The translations under genes were made by a program, and so were the position numbers. Of a stretch of 64,000 nt of DNA, positions 57,711 to 64,000 are shown piece after piece. Numbering within the stretch: the first letter of the stretch is position 1; each line of letters begins with the position of its first letter. Source of the DNA: Ovis canadensis (Eukaryota; Chordata; Mammalia; Artiodactyla; Bovidae). The notes beneath the pieces were generated by a model, which did no database searches, was not told where the DNA came from, and saw only the letters and a list, made by a program, of their open reading frames with translations. Where the stretch lies: the NCBI RefSeq assembly GCF_042477335.2, contig NC_091246.1, positions 209,311,501 through 209,375,500 on the forward strand, given 5' to 3'.

Positions 57711-59277
57711 AAACTCAACTTCTCTTCATGTATAAACACAAAGTATTTTTGCACAGTTTTAATGTACATTGAATTTTCTGGAATGTTACTACCATAACTG
57801 AAGAATGAATTTACTTTGTTTTGCTTGGACTTTATCAAGTCCATCATTTCAGAAAAACCATGTCATTAATGGTAAAGCTGCTTACAGCATATAATACAAA
57901 CTACAACACACCAGGCTGCGGCTGCGGCTATCTGCATTCAAAGCCACTGATTCCCTAGAGAATTCTTTTATAGGTGCAAACATGTGTTACTTCATTATAT
58001 CTTTTGGTATAATGATATCCCATTTTTATACATTGTAATAGTATCTTACCAGCCACATTTACTTAATTTCTCTTTCTCATTATTACTAGGATTTGTTTGT
58101 TTGTTTCATGTAAGTAAGTGCATTAGTCTGGGTTCCCCAGAATCAAACACCGAGCAAGGCTTCTAGTGAGGTGATTTGCTTGGAAGTTGATCCAGAACAT
58201 CAGCAGGGGAGTGGGGTATTAAGACAGGGCAAGGGGGGAAAGACAGTAAAAGGTGTTATCAAGCAAGAAGCTGCTCTGGGTACTATGGTGCTTAACCCAT
58301 GGAGAGACAAGGGTCAGGGAGTGGGGTTATTTATACCCCAATGCTGCCAGATACGGGTTGAGGGCTTTCCCCAGAAAGCGTTACTTCTGGGCCTTCCAGC
58401 CTGCTTCCTGTGTGCATTCAGAGAGTGTAGATGCAGAATGCGCCAAAAGGGATAAGGGTAGGGCACTGCCAGCACTTGTTACAGGAGGATAATAATGAAT
58501 AAATTGGGATTTTTTTAAAAGGAGCATTTCACATTAGTTGTTAAAGACGTGGGTATTGAATCAGATGAGGCTGAGAACCACTGTCTAGAATCCAGACAGA
58601 CTGTGGGGTTGACTCAGGGAGGATGTCTAGGAAAAGACAGATCATCATGTAGTCTCTCAATTCTAAGGCAGTGAGAAGAGCAAAGCAGAAAGCTGTCATG
58701 AAATCTTAGACAGACTTGCCATACACATTCTTGCCCAGTCACACTGAAGTTCCTAGTTTGCTAGATTCTGCCAAAACTTGGCATCATAAACTTTAGCCTT
58801 GCTCAGCACCACCCGCCCTACCCAGCCCCAATTCGGTTTAAATCCTGCCTTGTTCCTGCATTCCAATTTTTGAGCCTCTGTTGAATCATTTAGCACAACA
58901 GTTGCTTATACGACTCATCTTCCTCCCTGGAGGGGAGCACTTCCAAGGTAAGGTTTGAAAAGGGAGATGAGGTGCCTTCCAGACAAAATTCAGAGCAAAG
59001 AGATGAGTCTAACACCAAGCCATCATACTTGGGCAACTTCTTAAAATGCTTCTCACAAATTGTATGTTCTTGGTAAGGCAGTGTGAATTAGACAATGATG
59101 CTATGTGTGCACTGTGGGAGAGCCATAGTTCTTCCATATTTAATGCCCAGATGACAGTGTGCCCAACCAGGCCTATCCATGCAGCATATGGGGACACTGG
59201 AGACTGCAGACTCCTGAGATGAAACTGAGAGAAACTTACAGACAGACTGTGGTTTCTGTGTGCGTGTGAGCCAAGCC

Positions 59278-59474
59278 CCATCAGTCATGTCTGACTCCGT
59301 GCCACCCCATGGCCTGTAGGCCACCAGGTTCCTCTGTGCGTGGGATTGTCCAGGCAAGGGTACTGAAGGGGTTGCCGTGCCCTCCTCCAGGGCATCTTCC
59401 TGACCCAGGGTTCAAACTCACGTCTCTTGCATTGGCAGGCAGATTCTTTACCACTGAGCCACCTGAGAAGCCTT
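59278..59474 (-). repeat. Bov-tA SINE
   Basis: CATCAGTCATGTCTGACTCC through GGGTTCAAACT and CTGAGCCACCTGAGAAGCC. Confidence 0.87.
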
Positions 59475-59507
59475 TATAGGTTTCTGCAGTGAGTTCTAAT
59501 TATTGAA

Positions 59508-59612
59508 GTGTGTGTGTGCTCAGTTACTCAGTCGCATCTGACTCTTGGCAACCCCAAGGACTGCAGTCTGCCAGGCTCCTCTGTCCATGGGATTTTCCCT
59601 GCAAGAATACTG
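59508..59612 (-). repeat. Bov SINE tail fragment
   Basis: TGCTCAGTTACTCAGTCGCA through CTCCTCTGTCCATGGGATTT. The head is absent. Confidence 0.82.
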
Positions 59613-60469
59613 CCTTCAGCCTCATTCCTTGTCAAGACCTGGATCGAGGCTGACAGATCCTTGAGGCAAACAAATGCAATCTTACAGATAAGGAATCTGA
59701 CACCCAGTGGGGTATTCAGTAGATTTCACAAGTAGTAAAGACAAACGTTTTCCTCCTTTTTTTTTTTCCCCATATTTAGTCCTGAAACATGCTAGTCCCT
59801 GGCAAAAGATTGTGATGTCCTTTCCTTGCCTGCCTTTTTATGACCGTCAGCTGAGACTTAATCTGTTTCTGTCTTGAGGAAGAGAATTCTTGATTGAGAC
59901 TGTAATAGCCAACCATAGGCAATCCTGAGCTAAGTAACACAGGAAGCATGGCCAGTTCTTATCATTAACTTAGAAGCTGCATTAGTGTTATTGACACCTA
60001 AGAAATTCGCCCTAATGTTACTTTAACAATCAATACATGTGAACTTTTAAAAATATAGTGATTATTATTAAATGCCACAATCCTTACCCATATTATGCTT
60101 ATTTTTCAAAACAATGCTTTCTACTAGACAAAGCTGAAAAAAGCACCTGAAACTTAACAATGAGAAACAGCCTGTACAAAAATGGCTGGCTTCCTCTGGG
60201 TCAAAAGGCTACTGATTGGGACTAAGACAAATGTTCAGCTTTACTTAGTCTCCACAGCAATTCATTATTCCATACTTAAGAAAGGCTTTCTCAAAGCAAA
60301 ACCTGCTCTTTCAAAATCAAAAAATTCTCCATAGACTTTAGGATATGATGCAACTAAAGCATTCAATTATCATTCAGAATTTTTAGCTCTTAAAAATTGA
60401 CAGACAGACAGACATTTGTATTAATAGATCTCTTCTGGTAACTGGGGGTCATCTGGCTGGGTCTCTTAC

Positions 60470-60510
60470 CTGCAAGACTGCAAACATGTAACGCTGCTCC
60501 TATGCAGAGA
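60470..60510 (-). other. MPP4: Candidate MPP4 non-coding first exon
   Basis: The minus strand has a near-ideal donor CTTGCAG|GTAAGAGAC at 60470. A CRX/OTX-type TAATCC lies at 60599-60604, upstream of it. The 5' limit is a guess. Supported only by donor strength, position and the need for an upstream exon. Confidence 0.3.
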
Positions 60511-60982
60511 AAAGCTTTAGCAGGAAATACCAGTGGACTATTAGGTGCCAAAGTCACCTCACTGTTCTAGATAAAACCTCGGTGCATCCTCTTTGATCTA
60601 ATCCATGGAAGCCTAACCCCGCCTCACCACTAAATTACTCTTAAGCCTCCTGTTACAAATCTTTCTACGTGTTCCGAGCACTGGTTTCTTGCACTGAAAA
60701 GTCCAACATATCATTTTCAAACCTTCACTTTAGTATTTTCTGATGGCCAGCACATAGCTAACCAAAAAAAGATGAATATTTTTGTTGACTATTTCAGGAA
60801 AAGACACCCCATGATAGACAATAGCATCTTTATTGAAATCTAAGGAAAAACTGATACTTGAGAGTAAGCTGCCTTATTAATCTTCTCACATTATGGTGAG
60901 GAAAAAAATGGAAGACTCTTCATCCAGCAATAATGAGACTTATAGATGATTTCCTTCTGGAAGTTCAGTTCACTCACAGTCT

Positions 60983-63955
60983 CTGAGTTCAGTTCAGTCA
61001 CTCCAACTTTTTGCAACCCCATGGACTGCAGCACACCAGGTCTCCCTGTCCATTACCAACTCCTATAGCTGCTCAAACTCATGTCCATTGAGTCGGTGAT
61101 GCCATCCAACCATCTCATCCTCTGTCATCCCCTTCTCCTCATGCCTTCAATCTCTCCCAGCATCAGGGTCTTTTCCAAGAAGTCAGTTCTTTGAATCAGG
61201 TAGCCAAAAGTATTGGAGCTTCAGCTTCATCATCAGTCCTTCCAATGAATATTCAGGGCTGATTTCCTTTAGGAGTGACTGGTTTGATCTCATGGTAGTC
61301 CCAGGGACTCTCAAGTCTTCTCCAACACCACAGTTCAAAAGAATCAATTCTTTGGCACTCAGCTTTCTTTATAGCCCAGCTCTCACATCCATACATGACT
61401 ACTGGAAAAACCGTAGACTTGACTAGACAGACCTTTGTTGGCAAAGTAATGCCTCTGCTTTTTAATATGCTATCTAGGTTGGTTCTTTTCTTCCAAGGAG
61501 CAAGGGTCTTTTAATTTCATGGCTGCAGTCACCATCTGCAGTGATTTTGGAGCCCCCAAAAATAAAGTCTGTCACTGTTTCCATTGTTTCCCCATTTGCC
61601 ATGAAGTGATGGGACCAGATGCTATGATCTTAGTTTTCTGAAGGTTGACTTCTAAGCCAACTTTTTCACTCTCCTCTTTCACTTTCATCAAGAGGCTGTT
61701 TAGTTCTTCACTTTCTGCCACAAGGGCGTTGTCATCTGCATATATGAGGTTATTGATACTTCTCCCATATATCTTGATTCCAGCTTGTGTTTCATCCAGA
61801 CTAGCATTTTGTATGATGTACTCTGCATATACATTAAATAAGCAGGGTGACAACATACAGCCCTGATGTACTCTTTTCCTGACTTGGAACCAGTTTCTTG
61901 TTCCATGTCCAGTTCTAACTGTAGCTTCCTGACCTGCATACAGATTTTTCAGGAGGCAGGTCAGGTGGTCTGGTATTCCCATCTCTTTCAGAATTTTCCA
62001 GTTTGTTGTGATCCACACAGTCAAAGGCTTTGGCATAGTCAATAGAGTAGGTGTTTTTCTGGAACTCTTGCTTTTTCAACAATCCAACAGATATTGGCAA
62101 TTTGATCTCTGGTTTCTCTTCCTTTTCTAAATCCAGCTTGAACATCTGGAAGGTCACAGTTCATGTACTGTTGAAGCCTGGCTTGGAGAATTTTGAGCAT
62201 TACTTTCCGAGTTTGTGAGATGAGTGCTATTGTGAAATAGTTTGAACATTCTTTGGCATTGCTTTTGGGAATGGAATGAAAACTGACTTTTTCCAGTCCC
62301 GTTGCCACTGCTGAGCCTTCCAAATTTGCTGGCATATTGAGTGCAGTGCTTTCACAGCATCATCTTTTAGGATTTGAAACAGCTCAACTGAAATTCCATC
62401 ACTTCCACTAGCTTTGTTCATAGTGATGTTTCCTAAAGCCCACTTGATTTCACATTTCAGGATGTATGGCTCTAGGTAAGTGATCACAAAATCATGGTTA
62501 CCTGGGTCATGAAGATCTTTTGCATAATTCTTCTGTGTATCCTTGCCATCTCTTCTTAATATCTTCTGCTTCTGTTAGGCCCATAACATTTCTGTCCTTT
62601 ATCCAGCCCATCTTGGCATGAAATGTTCCCTTGGTGTCTCTAATTTTCTTAAAAAGGTCTCTAGTCCTTCCCCTTCTATTGTTTTCCTCTATTTCTTTGC
62701 ATTGATCACTGAAGAAGGCTCTCATCTCTCCTTGCTATTCTTTGGATTTCTGCATTCAGATGCTTTTATTTTTCCTTTTCTCCTTTGCCTTTAGCTTCTC
62801 TTTTCTCAGCTATTTGTAAGGCCTCCTCAGACAACCACTTTGCCTTTTTGCATTTCTTTTTCTTGGGGATGGTCTTGATCACTGCCTCCTCTACAATGTC
62901 ACAAACCTCTGTCCATAGTTCTTCAGGCACTCTTATCAAATCTATTCCCTTGAATCTATTTGTCACTTCCACTGTGTAATCGTTGAGGAATTTGATTTAG
63001 GCCATACCTGCATGGTCTAGCGGTTTTCCCTTTCTCCAGTTTAAGTCTGAATTTGGCCATAAGGAGTTCATGATCTGAGCCAGTCAGCTCCCAGTCTTGT
63101 TTTTGCTAACTGTATAGAGCTTCTTCATCTTTGGCTGCAAAGAATATATCAATCCGATTTCGGTGTTGACCATCTAGTGATGTCCATGTGTAGAGTTGTC
63201 TCTTGTGTTATTGGAAGAGGGTGTTTGCCATGACCAGTGTGTTCTCTTGGCAAAACTCTGCCTTTGACCTGCTTCGCTCTGTACTCCAAGGCCAAATTTG
63301 CCTGTTACTCCAGGTATTTCTTGACTTCCTACTTTTGTATTCCAGCCCCTATAATGAAAAGGACATCATTTTTGGGTGTTAGTTCTAGGTCTTGTAGGTC
63401 TTCATAGAACCGTTCAACTTCAGCTTCTTCAGCATTACTGGTTGGGTCATAGACTTGGATTACTGTGATATAGAATGGTTTGCCTTGGAAATGAACAGAG
63501 ATCATTCTGTTGTTTTTGAGATTGCACCCAAGTACTACATTTCAGACTCTTTTGTTGACTATGAGAGTACTCCACTTTTCTAAGGGATTCTTACAGTAGT
63601 AGATATAATGGTCATTTGGCTTAAATTTGCCCATTCCAGTCCATTTTAGTTCACTGAGTCCTAAAATGTCAATGTTCACTCTTGCCATCTCCTGTTTGAC
63701 CACTTCCAATTTACCTTAATTCATGGACATAACATTCCAGCTTCCTATGCAATATTGTTCTTTACAGCACTGGACTTTATTTCCATCACCAGTCACATCC
63801 ACAACTGGGCATTGTTTTTGCTTTGGCTCTGTTTCTTTGTTCTTCCTGGAGTTATTTCTCCACTCTTCTCCAGAACATATTGGGCACCTACTGACCTGGG
63901 TTGTTCATCTTTCAGTGTGATTATCTTTTTGCCTTTTCAAACTGTTCATGGAAGG
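60983..63955 (-). mobile_element. BovB (RTE) LINE, nearly full length, degenerate
   Basis: About 3 kb on the minus strand. The 3' tail starts at 60983 (GAGTTCAGTTCAGTCACTCC). RT pieces lie at 61572-62487 ([38 protein letters not shown] with the catalytic YADD), a KIRDTKGTFHAKMGWIKDRN piece near 62507-62725, and the endonuclease in broken frames up to about 63720, with further 5' sequence to near the window end. Many stops and frameshifts. Confidence 0.92.
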
Positions 63956-64000
63956 TCCCTACTAAGTGACTGTTCTGATCCTAACAGCCCATTCTCTATC

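Larger units (their letters stand above)
56454..60982. other. MPP4 5' flank or 5'UTR intron
   Basis: Contains a CHR SINE (56690-56836), Bov-tA copies (57489-57710, 59278-59474, 59508-59612) and a candidate non-coding exon (60470-60510). Around 58118 the text GCATTAGTCTGGGTTCCCCA resembles an old repeat that I cannot name. Confidence 0.5.

Noticed and set aside
60983..63955. Possible complete, active BovB
   Set aside because: Endonuclease and RT regions are broken by many stops and frameshifts, so it is a dead copy.

Overview
The window is nuclear DNA from a bovid ruminant, most likely cattle or a close relative. BovB (RTE) LINE copies, Bov-tA and Bov-A2 SINEs whose tails match BovB, and CHR-type SINEs occur throughout, and the two host genes read as mammalian orthologues. 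I expect the region to correspond to the human 2q33 ALS2/MPP4/TMEM237 interval; this comes from knowledge of the gene order, not from a search. There are no prokaryotic features, no CRISPR array and no intact mobile element. Most open frames are chance or BovB/L1 remnants.

Layout, both genes on the minus strand and head to tail. (1) Positions 1-16421: the 5' two thirds of TMEM237, a transition-zone protein of the primary cilium. Eight coding exons are recognised with consistent splice sites. A ninth, an 11-nt microexon, is inferred because the frame fails without it. The gene runs off the left edge inside the exon for its first membrane segment. (2) Positions about 16430-17400: a CpG-rich promoter with an NRF1-like site, an ATF/CRE-like site, a GC box and a good RFX X-box match. 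(3) Positions about 17700-18480: a BovB fragment and the MPP4 poly(A) signal. (4) Positions 18810-56453: all coding exons of MPP4, a photoreceptor MAGUK scaffold. I assembled 21 coding exons; they join in frame to a 639-residue protein (L27 region, PDZ, SH3, HOOK linker, guanylate-kinase-like). (5) Positions 56454-64000: MPP4 5' flank or 5'UTR intron with a candidate non-coding first exon near 60.5 kb, then a nearly full-length degenerate BovB on the minus strand.

The most interesting signals are in RNA processing and insertion history. Five consecutive MPP4 exons (18, 39, 21, 15 and 42 nt) in the SH3-GUK linker are all divisible by three and all phase 1-1, so any combination can be skipped in frame. 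A 26-bp BovB tail with a 10-bp target duplication sits directly against the splice donor of one of them. MPP4 also has a GC-AG intron and one very GC-rich exon. A U6 snRNA pseudogene is split by a Bov-A SINE, and several short insertions keep clear target-site duplications. I found no novel multi-gene system.
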